A program made the position numbers and the translations under genes. From Aquimarina algicola (GTDB taxonomy: Bacteria > Bacteroidota > Bacteroidia > Flavobacteriales > Flavobacteriaceae), in the NCBI RefSeq assembly GCF_006443095.1, contig NZ_VFWZ01000001.1:186001-250000 (forward strand): a stretch of DNA of 64,000 nucleotides, read 5' to 3'. Shown in pieces: positions 57,726 to 64,000 of the stretch. The first letter of the stretch is position 1. Every line of letters starts with the position of its first letter. A model generated the notes under the pieces. It did not search any database. It was not told the origin of the DNA and saw only the letters and a program-made list of their open reading frames with translations.

Positions 57726-58451
57726 TTATTGAACTGAATTGTAAAAGGTTTTAAGATAGAATGTAATAGGGTCACCGCCATCAGAGTAAACATCTAATTC
57801 AACAGCACCTATAAGAGACAAAGAAACTAGACCTTCAACCTCGGGTTGCACACTACCATCGCTTCGATCTATAATTTTTTCAGAGTCTAAGAATCTTGAA
57901 AGCGCAATGATTTCAGGTTTTTCCAACTTGATAGTACGACCGTTTTCATACTTGACGTTCATTTCGTCAATTTTATCAACGCCTTCAATAACACATACAT
58001 GGCTGTTTTCAACGTTAATCAATCTGCTACGTTCGTCAGCGTTCATAACATTTCTTTCTACTCTTACAGTGTTACGAGCTATAGAAGGATAATCAATAGT
58101 GTTGATTTTATACTCTACAGCAGCTTTAAGACCTTTAAGGCTGAACTTTAAAGATTCATCACCATTTAAAGGGATTGAGTGACCAATATTTAAATCAATG
58201 ATAGCTTCGAAACTTGCATCATTTTGCTGAACTGTAACATCACCGTTCAGAGTAAGTGCAATCAATGCTTTTAAGGGAATATCAGTGAATATTTTGTGGT
58301 TATTACCATTTGATCTTTCTATGTAAGCGGTAATGCTTTCATTGGTTAAAGATGCAAAAGGTTGAGAGCAGGTAAGCATTAATGCACCTACTGGGCGCGT
58401 AATGCGTTCCTCGTTTAGTTTTGTTTGTCCTGTTATTTTTACAATTTCCAT
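57726..58451 (-). CDS. Major capsid protein candidate, 241 aa
   Basis: Beta-rich throughout with two similar halves: LKALIALTLNGDVTVQQNDASF and LVSLSLIGAVELDVYSDGGDP, which suggests two jelly-roll-like domains or a duplicated beta domain. First gene after the terminator at 58485-58517, the usual place for an abundant structural protein. FLiP-type phages have a double beta-barrel coat protein; whether this is one needs structure prediction. Confidence 0.5.
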   Translation of the reverse strand: MEIVKITGQTKLNEERITRPVGALMLTCSQPFASLTNESITAYIERSNGNNHKIFTDIPLKALIALTLNGDVTVQQNDASFEAIIDLNIGHSIPLNGDESLKFSLKGLKAAVEYKINTIDYPSIARNTVRVERNVMNADERSRLINVENSHVCVIEGVDKIDEMNVKYENGRTIKLEKPEIIALSRFLDSEKIIDRSDGSVQPEVEGLVSLSLIGAVELDVYSDGGDPITFYLKTFYNSVQ

Positions 58452-58484
58452 ATTTATTGCTTGTTTTGAACTACAAATAAAATC

Positions 58485-58517
58485 ACAAAAAAACGCGACA
58501 ATCTAAAATTATCGCGT
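58485..58517 (-). terminator. Provirus early/late terminator
   Basis: On the minus strand ACGCGATAAT / ATTGTCGCGT, ten pairs with one G-U and a 5-base loop, followed by T7. It separates the replication/small-gene block from the structural block, implying a second promoter for the latter in the ~35 bases before 58451. Confidence 0.8.
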
Positions 58518-58568
58518 TTTATCTAACAATATCGTATTTTGTCTAGTTTTTAAGCAAAAAATTTTTAT

Positions 58569-58721
58569 TTAAGTTGGCACACAAAAGTAAGCGTCTACGT
58601 GAGATTTTGTGACTCTTTTAACGTTATATTCTTTGCGTATTTCGGTTAAGAGCTTTGCTGCATAAGAAACGCTATAACCTGTTTCACTTGATAATTGTTT
58701 GGCTGTGTAATTTTTAAGCAT
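58569..58721 (-). CDS. Small phage DNA-binding-like protein, 50 aa
   Basis: MLKNYTAKQLSSETGYSVSY then AAKLLTEIRKEYNVKRVTKS and HVDAYFCVPT. The pattern (xAKQLSxETGxSxxYAAKLLxEIR) looks like a helix-turn-helix of the excisionase or MerR-like type. It could be the only transcription regulator in the provirus. Overlaps the 25-aa gene by eight bases. Confidence 0.65.
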   Translation of the reverse strand: MLKNYTAKQLSSETGYSVSYAAKLLTEIRKEYNVKRVTKSHVDAYFCVPT

Positions 58722-58791
58722 GCTTTATTATGATTATTGCAGTTATTACTGTTATTGCCCAGAAAATGAAAAATTTTAGTTCTAAGCTCAT
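58714..58791 (-). CDS. 25-aa phage membrane peptide
   Basis: MSLELKFFIFWAITVITAII followed by IIKHA: essentially one membrane span. 29 bases after the upstream gene and overlapping the next start, so the position is gene-like despite its size. Confidence 0.5.
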   Translation of the reverse strand: MSLELKFFIFWAITVITAIIIIKHA

Positions 58792-58820
58792 TTTGTTTTC
58801 GTTTGGTTTTATGCGTTTCA

Positions 58821-59090
58821 TTAGAAATCTAATTTTAATTCTTGGTAATATACTTTTGGCATTTCTTGAAAAGGGGAGGGGTTATAGTCTTCGAAAGGGG
58901 TTTCGAATTGTTCCCAACGATTACAAGTATCGTATTTCTTTTGCACTTCAGTCCACTTTCTACAGAAACCTACGTGATCGTGCCTTTTGTGATCAAAAAA
59001 GAATTCACAGGAACTACACGTATTTGGCTTTGTTTTAGTGCGTTTGAATGAAAATGCATAACCTCTATAGTGATCAACGTTTTTACTCAT
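58821..59090 (-). CDS. Cys-rich phage protein, 89 aa
   Basis: Four Cys in the pattern CSSCEFFFDHKRHDHVGFC and a fifth in YDTCNRWEQF, with nearby His, look like a metal-binding module (zinc-ribbon or Fe-S-like). C-terminus PFEDYNPSPFQEMPKVYYQE. Early block. Function unknown. Confidence 0.7.
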   Translation of the reverse strand: MSKNVDHYRGYAFSFKRTKTKPNTCSSCEFFFDHKRHDHVGFCRKWTEVQKKYDTCNRWEQFETPFEDYNPSPFQEMPKVYYQELKLDF

Positions 59091-59093
59091 AAT

Positions 59094-59315
59094 TTAGTGT
59101 TTTTTATAATAAGTTGTTTGAATTGTTTGTAATTGTTTTTTGCGTTTGAGCTCGTGCATTGTCATACATAGTTCAAAAGCTTGATCTGAAGTAAGGTTGA
59201 ATACTTGAAAACAAGAGTAAAATTCAACTTGAAATATTTGTTCATATTCACAACCTAACTTAATTAGAGCCTGAATCATAAAAGGTTCGTTTTCGAATGA
59301 TATATATTGTCTCAT
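59094..59315 (-). CDS. Small phage protein, 73 aa
   Basis: MRQYISFENEPFMIQALIKL, helical and Phe/Cys-containing, basic tail. Starts four bases inside the preceding gene (ATGA overlap) and ends four bases before the Cys-rich gene, so it is clearly part of the early operon. Unknown function. Confidence 0.6.
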   Translation of the reverse strand: MRQYISFENEPFMIQALIKLGCEYEQIFQVEFYSCFQVFNLTSDQAFELCMTMHELKRKKQLQTIQTTYYKKH

Positions 59316-59524
59316 GAGCAGTGTTTTTTAAGGTTAATTGAGTTTTGAAAGTGACCACCTAGTCTAAAAGCGGTATGAGCGTCTTTGACTTTAAATTTGA
59401 TAGTCCAGAAATTTTGTTTAAGACAATATTTTGCAGAAACTATAGTGCAGCCATAAACGGTGCGAACAGATGCTCTAAAAGTTTCGAAATCGTCATTGTG
59501 TAATGTGATCTTAATTTTTATCAT
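59312..59524 (-). CDS. Small phage protein, 70 aa
   Basis: MIKIKITLHNDDFETFRASV opens a short alpha/beta fold (KYCLKQNFWTIKFKVKDAHTAFRLG). Overlaps both neighbours by 4-13 bases. The size and beta/alpha pattern would suit a single-stranded DNA-binding protein, but that is a guess. Confidence 0.6.
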   Translation of the reverse strand: MIKIKITLHNDDFETFRASVRTVYGCTIVSAKYCLKQNFWTIKFKVKDAHTAFRLGGHFQNSINLKKHCS

Positions 59525-59732
59525 ATTTTTTTAGTAGTTTTTGAAAATCTTGTAGTTCTTTTTCTGTCTGTGCTATTGCTTTATCGCATAAATCAAAAAA
59601 TTCTAGACATCCTTTTGAAATTTGCTCAATGTTGAAATTGTGTTGTTGTATACGTTTTTGAGTTTCTTTAATTAGTTGTTCAAGTTCCTTAGATGTCATA
59701 TCTCTAAAATTTGATTTATCGATTTTACCCAT
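59511..59732 (-). CDS. Coiled-coil phage protein, 73 aa
   Basis: MGKIDKSNFRDMTSKELEQL then heptad-like helices (IKETQKRIQQHNFNIEQIS, IAQTEKELQDFQKLLKKYD). Likely a small coiled-coil oligomer. Overlaps the next gene by 14 bases. Confidence 0.65.
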   Translation of the reverse strand: MGKIDKSNFRDMTSKELEQLIKETQKRIQQHNFNIEQISKGCLEFFDLCDKAIAQTEKELQDFQKLLKKYDKN

Positions 59733-59875
59733 TGTTTACTTATTTGAAGGCGGTTATTTTGTTTTGTTGTCAATTGTTTTCCTCTGTGAATTCTGTTTTC
59801 AAACTTCGTTAAGCGTAGAACATGGTACGCTAACATAATTCGTAAAGGGAATAGGAATGTTTTTGTTAGTTTCAT
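59696..59875 (-). CDS. Small basic phage ORF, 59 aa
   Basis: MKLTKTFLFPLRIMLAYHVL then many Arg/Lys/Gln. Starts with ATGA overlap of the upstream stop, which favours translation, but overlaps the coiled-coil gene by 37 bases, which does not. Confidence 0.4.
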   Translation of the reverse strand: MKLTKTFLFPLRIMLAYHVLRLTKFENRIHRGKQLTTKQNNRLQISKQWVKSINQILEI

Positions 59876-60036
59876 AGTTCATCTAATTTGGTTAGCAATT
59901 CATTGTAGGTTACAAACTTCATTGTAAAATAATCTTCGTCTTTTTGGCCTCTTGAATCTTTAATTTTTGAATCATAATAGACTAGTTTTTCAATCAAAAA
60001 TTGTCTGAATTCCAGTAGCTTTTTTTTGTGTTCCAT
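59872..60036 (-). CDS. Small helical phage protein, 54 aa
   Basis: MEHKKKLLEFRQFLIEKLVY then DSKIKDSRGQKDEDYFTMK and FVTYNELLTKLDEL; charged and helical. First gene after Rep and the hairpins. Confidence 0.6.
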   Translation of the reverse strand: MEHKKKLLEFRQFLIEKLVYYDSKIKDSRGQKDEDYFTMKFVTYNELLTKLDEL

Positions 60037-60080
60037 TTGAGTGTTTTTTTAGGGTTAATTATTAACATATTTGTTAAGGT

Positions 60081-60130
60081 AATCCCGACTATCATTAGTC
60101 GGGATTTTGTCATTTTTGAGAATGACAAAA
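60081..60130. other. Tandem hairpins, candidate replication origin
   Basis: Hairpin 1: AATCCCGACTA / TAGTCGGGATT (60081-60106), 11 perfect pairs, 4-base loop. Hairpin 2: TTTTGTCATT / AATGACAAAA (60105-60130), ten perfect pairs, 6-base loop. They share two bases and sit between Rep and the small genes, the largest non-coding gap in the provirus. ssDNA phages use such folds for complementary-strand priming or Rep nicking. A terminator is the alternative. Confidence 0.6.
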
Positions 60131-60146
60131 AAAGAGGTCTTTTTAA

Positions 60147-61241
60147 TCATATTTTAAAGCCTAATTTTGACAGAAAATGACCTGCGTTATCGTTACGTTG
60201 TAAAAGTCTATTTGAGTTCTCAGAAACGCTCGTAAATGAGTTTATAATTTTCTTTACTTTGGTTTTAGTTCTTGATCTAGCAACAGGGCAATCTATATCA
60301 TGAATAAAGCCCACTAAACGCTCTGTGTCAAAACCTAATTCAATAAGTTTTTCTATATAATATCTGATTGCGATATCCATAGGTTTTAATCCTTCTGTAG
60401 AGTGTGAAACTTCACGTTTTCTCGTATATAACGGAATACCTGTTTTAGCGATACTATAGAGCTCTTTAGAAGGAATTGAAAGCAAGTCATTAAGAGTCTT
60501 TAGATCATGCGTTAAAACGCCTTTTTTGCGCAAATAAGCGAAATGTTTTGAACTCTTAATAGTAAACTCAAAGCGAAAAAGATTATTTAGTATACCTGCT
60601 GGCATAGGTTCTAAGTATGCTTTATAGAAAGTAAGGGATTTTTTTTCGTCAAGTAATTCAGCACCTTTATAATAAGCGATCATGTGAGGAATACTAGGAG
60701 TTGCCTTATCACGCTTGTTAAACTCGATACCAATATTATTTTCTCTATTTGGAAACCAAACCAAAGGTTCTTTTGCAGGTAAAAGAGTGGTTTTAATCAT
60801 CTTTTGGGCAACCTGAAATTCTTTAGGGGTGATATTTTGGTTTATGCAAATGTCTATATCAGTGACTAATCCATCCAAAAAATGGTTAAAATCAACCCAA
60901 AATATACCAAAATCCATGATGTCATTATAAATAGCACGTATATTTGAGGCTTGAATACCATCGAAATAGTTTTTCTTAAGCATTTTAGCAGACAATTGTA
61001 TAACTAGGTATTCGATTGATTTTTTATGTACGTTGATGTATGCTTTTGGATAAAAACGATAAGTTATACCGTTAGTAACTCGAACAACTGGTTGGGCTTT
61101 CTTTAAATCATCGTCAAGAAGTTCAGAACTAGGATAATAAGCGACATATTCCTCAATTAAACGTTTGTCTAAAACGTTGATCTTTGACATCTTGATTCTG
61201 ATTCGTAACGAATCTATTAATGCAGTATCGTAGGTAACCAT
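60147..61241 (-). CDS. Phage replication initiation protein (Rep-like)
   Basis: 364 residues, first gene of the provirus. Segments VTDIDICINQNITPKEFQ, GIEFNKRDKATPSIPHMIAYYKG and NNLFRFEFTIKSSKHF match the general layout of phage rolling-circle Rep proteins (Phage_CRI/gpII type): acidic metal site, a late His/Tyr region and an RxE motif. No HUH pair is obvious by eye. It would nick the origin of the circular form; the tandem hairpins follow its stop. Confidence 0.65.
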   Translation of the reverse strand: MVTYDTALIDSLRIRIKMSKINVLDKRLIEEYVAYYPSSELLDDDLKKAQPVVRVTNGITYRFYPKAYINVHKKSIEYLVIQLSAKMLKKNYFDGIQASNIRAIYNDIMDFGIFWVDFNHFLDGLVTDIDICINQNITPKEFQVAQKMIKTTLLPAKEPLVWFPNRENNIGIEFNKRDKATPSIPHMIAYYKGAELLDEKKSLTFYKAYLEPMPAGILNNLFRFEFTIKSSKHFAYLRKKGVLTHDLKTLNDLLSIPSKELYSIAKTGIPLYTRKREVSHSTEGLKPMDIAIRYYIEKLIELGFDTERLVGFIHDIDCPVARSRTKTKVKKIINSFTSVSENSNRLLQRNDNAGHFLSKLGFKI

Positions 61242-61287
61242 AACTAGAAACTTAAAAAACTGATTAACAGAAAAGTATGAGGATATT

Positions 61288-61324
<37 letters not shown>

Positions 61325-61381
61325 GTAAAGTTTACCTTCCTTCTTATGATTTCAAGTTATAGTGACTGTATACCACTTTCT

Positions 61382-61939
61382 TTATTTTTTATCAGACAAT
61401 GCAATTATCGCTCCTTTATAATTAATTGCTGTTCGAAATGTACTATTTATTGCAATCGTACCTGTTAGATTTGGAGCCAATGTTATAAACACATCGTGAT
61501 TGTCATTATTTGTTTTGGCAGAAAATCGTATTTCATAAACTTGTTTGCTATCATTTTTTTGAATCTTCAAATCACTTGGTTGCCCATTAAACTGTATCGC
61601 CACGTCTTGACTATTATAAGTCGTACTGAGCCTTCGTTCTCCAAAAAATGGTAAATACATAGAAATACTATCTTGATCTATTTTAAAATAATTAGCATTA
61701 CCAATTAAATTAATCGCATTTGCCGAACTACCAGGCTGAAGAAGCCCACTATTTGCAATTTGTGAAATACTATTAGTTACCATCGGATATGCCCAATCAG
61801 ACTGTATCTCAAATTTTTTAGAATGGATTAATTGATCTAAATTTTCAATTTGAGAAATTGTATATGCTGTCTTTTTAGATGAAGAACAACTGATACATAG
61901 GCAACTAAAAGCAACCAGAAAAATAAGTTTAATTTTCAT
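61382..61939 (-). CDS. DUF4251-family lipoprotein
   Basis: 185 residues, lipobox CISCSSSK (Cys18). The DUF4251 pattern is visible: VTNSISQIANSGLLQPGSSAN, YLPFFGERRLSTTY, VFITLAPNLTGTI and AINYKGAIIAL. Function unknown in the family. First host gene right of the provirus. Confidence 0.88.
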   Translation of the reverse strand: MKIKLIFLVAFSCLCISCSSSKKTAYTISQIENLDQLIHSKKFEIQSDWAYPMVTNSISQIANSGLLQPGSSANAINLIGNANYFKIDQDSISMYLPFFGERRLSTTYNSQDVAIQFNGQPSDLKIQKNDSKQVYEIRFSAKTNNDNHDVFITLAPNLTGTIAINSTFRTAINYKGAIIALSDKK

Positions 61940-61960
61940 TTGTCTATACCTTACTTTATA

Positions 61961-62122
61961 TTATTCTTTATCAGAATTGTCATCATTTGCTAATAATTCA
62001 CCATTACCGGCTATAGCAAATTGATCTCTCTTTGAACCATATCCAAAGTTTGAAGATCTTCTATACTTATTCTGAAAATCAGCAAAACGTCTTGTTCTTT
62101 TTGGCTTTTCTTTATTTTTCAT
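61961..62122 (-). CDS. Small basic protein, 53 aa
   Basis: MKNKEKPKRTRRFADFQNKY then RRSSNFGYGSKRDQFAIAG and an acidic tail. Arg/Lys-rich head suggests RNA or DNA binding. Ends 21 bases before the DUF4251 gene, same strand, so likely co-transcribed. Confidence 0.5.
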   Translation of the reverse strand: MKNKEKPKRTRRFADFQNKYRRSSNFGYGSKRDQFAIAGNGELLANDDNSDKE

Positions 62123-62306
62123 AATACTAAAATTTTAAAATAAAACATCCTTTAGTACTCTCTAATTTATTACTTTTTTTATATTCAATTCGTTCATTTC
62201 TATTACTTTATATTTATTTTATGAATTTTTTCTGATTTTAATTATCAATTATTCTTAGTACGATAATCAGTAATTCATTACATTGGGATTATAAAATTGT
62301 AGTTCA

Positions 62307-62894
62307 ATGAAGATCATTTTCGGAATCAAAATACTTATTTATATTATTAATATACAAGGGTTTAGCCAGATTACACCTCCTAATAACTCTAGACAAAATA
62401 CATCTGATAAGTATGCACTAATCGATGATGTCAAAAATTTAGAATTCGATACCGAAAAATCTAAGATTTCGTTTGATTTTGTAGAAGAAAACACAAAAGG
62501 AACTATCTCTATTGTTGACTTAAAAATTAATTTTAATCCCAATGATGTTGATAATGCGAGCTTTAGTGGTAAAGCCTCTGTAAAAACTATCGATACCAAT
62601 AACTTTTTGCGTGATGGTCATTTGATGTGGGAAAAGTTTTTTTATAAACGAAAATACCCTACAATTTCTTTCAAAAGTAATCAAGTGGTTTCTTTTGGTA
62701 AAAACACCTATAAAGTAATCGGTAATCTTACCATCAAAGGTGTTGAAAAAGAAATCATCATTACATTCTCTTTGAATGATTCCACATTATTAGGAAAAAC
62801 AACTATTTACACCAGTGATTTTAACGTGAATATTCATGACGAACGTCTAAAGAATAAGTTAGACATAGAGTTTCATTTTCCTATTGTAAAATAG
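62307..62894 (+). CDS. YceI-family periplasmic protein
   Basis: 195 residues, signal peptide ending near GFSQ. YceI lipocalin-like fold: KNLEFDTEKSKISFDF, ASFSGKASVKTIDTNN, RDGHLMWEKFFYKRKYPTISFKS and VIGNLTIKGVEKEI. Binds polyisoprenoid-type lipids in characterised relatives. Its end overlaps the convergent gene by 14 bases. Confidence 0.9.
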   Translation: MKIIFGIKILIYIINIQGFSQITPPNNSRQNTSDKYALIDDVKNLEFDTEKSKISFDFVEENTKGTISIVDLKINFNPNDVDNASFSGKASVKTIDTNNFLRDGHLMWEKFFYKRKYPTISFKSNQVVSFGKNTYKVIGNLTIKGVEKEIIITFSLNDSTLLGKTTIYTSDFNVNIHDERLKNKLDIEFHFPIVK

Positions 62895-63423
62895 CAAATG
62901 CTGAAAACTTGCCATGATGAGTTAAAGAAAAAGGAATATCAATTTTGGTATGATTGTTTTTAAGTATTGGGATTCCGTTAGTATCTTTATCCATATGTAT
63001 TTGTAACGCTTTTACCGACTTATGATTCAAAAGTTCTTTTACTCTTTTTTTTGCCTCATATTTTCCAGTAAATACTTCAGAAGTATAATTTATATTTGAT
63101 AAGAATGCAACACTATAGATATATTCGTTTGTTATAGAGGTATTTATCTCATATTCAAAATCATCAATGATTACTCTTTTTTGGATAGTATCACATTCAA
63201 AACTTTTGGGATTGTATTTTGGTTGTAACCCAAATCGTCTCTGATGAGCCTTATAAGTCGCTTCTTTCATTGTCCATAATATCCAAACTTCTCTCTCAGG
63301 ATTTGTAGACTTGAGTATAAGATTTTGTTCTTTAGGAGTATATATTTTTTGCATCCAACCCCTCCTCTGCCAATTACTTTGTATGTGAGCTAATTGTATG
63401 TCTACAATATCATTTCCGATCAC
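62881..63423 (-). CDS. 4'-Phosphopantetheinyl transferase
   Basis: 180 residues. Motifs MIGNDIVDIQLA (metal-binding Asp), WILWTMKEATYKAHQRR (WxxKEA) and the late FSLTHHGKFSAFAI. Attaches phosphopantetheine from CoA to carrier proteins, probably the ACP encoded next door (starts overlap by four bases, ATGA). Confidence 0.92.
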   Translation of the reverse strand: MIGNDIVDIQLAHIQSNWQRRGWMQKIYTPKEQNLILKSTNPEREVWILWTMKEATYKAHQRRFGLQPKYNPKSFECDTIQKRVIIDDFEYEINTSITNEYIYSVAFLSNINYTSEVFTGKYEAKKRVKELLNHKSVKALQIHMDKDTNGIPILKNNHTKIDIPFSLTHHGKFSAFAILQ

Positions 63424-63674
63424 TTTTCAGCTAGTTTTTGTTCAATAATTGATACAGACGCACCAACAGTAAGCATTTTTTCCATCGCCTCATTATCAAT
63501 TTCTATATCAAACTCGTCTTCTACATCTAAAGCTACATCTACGAGGTTTGCAGAATTGATTTCTAAATCTTTGATAAAATCAGTTTCTTCATTTAACTCA
63601 CCTAGTGCCTTCTCATTCTGAACATATGGAGTAATAATAGTCTTTAATTTTGAAAGTAATTCTTCTTGTGTCAT
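63420..63674 (-). CDS. Acyl carrier protein
   Basis: 84 residues. Attachment Ser41 in LEINSANLVDVALDVEDEF, an unusual NSANLVD variant of the usual DSL. Acidic helical bundle. Not the housekeeping ACP judging by the altered motif and the neighbours; probably serves a secondary pathway with the adjacent ketosynthase. Confidence 0.92.
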   Translation of the reverse strand: MTQEELLSKLKTIITPYVQNEKALGELNEETDFIKDLEINSANLVDVALDVEDEFDIEIDNEAMEKMLTVGASVSIIEQKLAEK

Positions 63675-63700
63675 CAGTTTTTATAATTCTAATATTTTGT

Positions 63701-64000
63701 TTAGTATTTTTTAAAGATAATACATGCATTCACATCTCCAAACCCAAAACTAGCTTTTGCTATAATATTTGGAGAAAAATCAATTGTTTTTTCAGGAATT
63801 TTTTCTCGATCAACCATTGCCACGATATCAGGATGTAAATCTTCAGAATTGATATTACCAAAAATAAAACCTTCTTTGATTTGTAATACTGTTGCAACGC
63901 TTTCTATACTTCCCGAAGCTGCCAAACAATGCCCTGTAAGGCTTTTTAAAGAGTTTATATAAGGAAAATCTTTCTTTTTACGGTTTAGTGCAGTACACCA
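63701..64000 (-). CDS. Beta-ketoacyl synthase, C-terminal part
   Basis: Only the last 99 codons are inside the window. NSLKSLTGHCLAASGSIESV carries the His of the thiolase-like active site, and KASFGFGDVNACIIF is the family's C-terminal motif, with the usual GGTN altered to GDVN. Condensing enzyme that extends acyl chains on the ACP next to it. The altered motif suggests a specialised or chain-length-factor-like subunit. Confidence 0.85.
   Translation of the reverse strand, partial: WCTALNRKKKDFPYINSLKSLTGHCLAASGSIESVATVLQIKEGFIFGNINSEDLHPDIVAMVDREKIPEKTIDFSPNIIAKASFGFGDVNACIIFKKY

Overview
The window looks like a chromosome segment of a marine-type flavobacterium (Bacteroidota, Flavobacteriaceae; Aquimarina-like is a guess). 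The DNA is AT-rich. Several promoters fit the Bacteroidota TTTG / TAnnTTTG pattern. Typical family markers are present: type IX secretion (T9SS) sorting domains, a gliding-motility C-terminal (CHU_C) domain, PorP/SprF and PorE-like genes, long-form HisG, bifunctional HisB and HisIE, and many LytS/LytTR two-component systems.

Layout. 0-1.2 kb: OmpA-type envelope genes (minus strand). 1.2-9.5 kb: the histidine operon hisGDCBHAF-IE, preceded by an 18-codon leader peptide with four consecutive His codons and a complete attenuator. A four-helix-bundle gene and a DinB-like gene sit inside the operon. 10.5-16.3 kb: a CHU_C-domain giant protein, a PorP/SprF protein and a PD40/OmpA protein, a standard T9SS-associated trio. 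16.4-18.4 kb: rpsA with a recognisable promoter and terminator. 18.5-26.7 kb: secreted hydrolases, a LytS/LytTR pair, a chitin-type AA10 LPMO carrying a T9SS tag, and SCO and YwqK genes. 27.2-30.4 kb: a TetR-controlled cassette (tetR, AhpD-like, thioredoxin-like, lipoprotein) with the same 19-bp operator before tetR and before its target, bracketed by two 92-bp direct repeats. 30.5-52.9 kb: an accessory region with four more LytS/LytTR pairs, one membrane-bound LytTR protein built from a degenerate kinase fragment, secreted hydrolases, an ABC transporter whose permease is fused to an M1 aminopeptidase, a parDE module flanked by repeats, and a serine hydrolase broken by a late in-frame stop.

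53.65-61.30 kb is the most interesting part: a 7.6-kb provirus, all genes on the minus strand, with a Rep-like protein, about eight very small early proteins, an early/late terminator, a beta-rich capsid candidate, several single-span membrane proteins and a GH73 endolysin. It has no Zot-type ATPase, so it does not look like an inovirus. It resembles the non-filamentous ssDNA phages of flavobacteria (FLiP/finnlakevirus or Cellulophaga ssDNA-phage type). It is bounded by two 28-bp dif-like sites (XerC arm, 6-bp centre, XerD arm) that share the XerC arm and centre, which is the pattern expected of an element using host XerCD to integrate at dif. One late gene appears to need a -1 frameshift at a run of 11 A.

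61.4-64 kb: host genes again: DUF4251 lipoprotein, a small basic protein, YceI, and a phosphopantetheinyl transferase / acyl carrier protein / ketosynthase set that runs off the right edge and may begin a flexirubin- or aryl-polyene-like pathway. No tRNA, rRNA or CRISPR array was seen.
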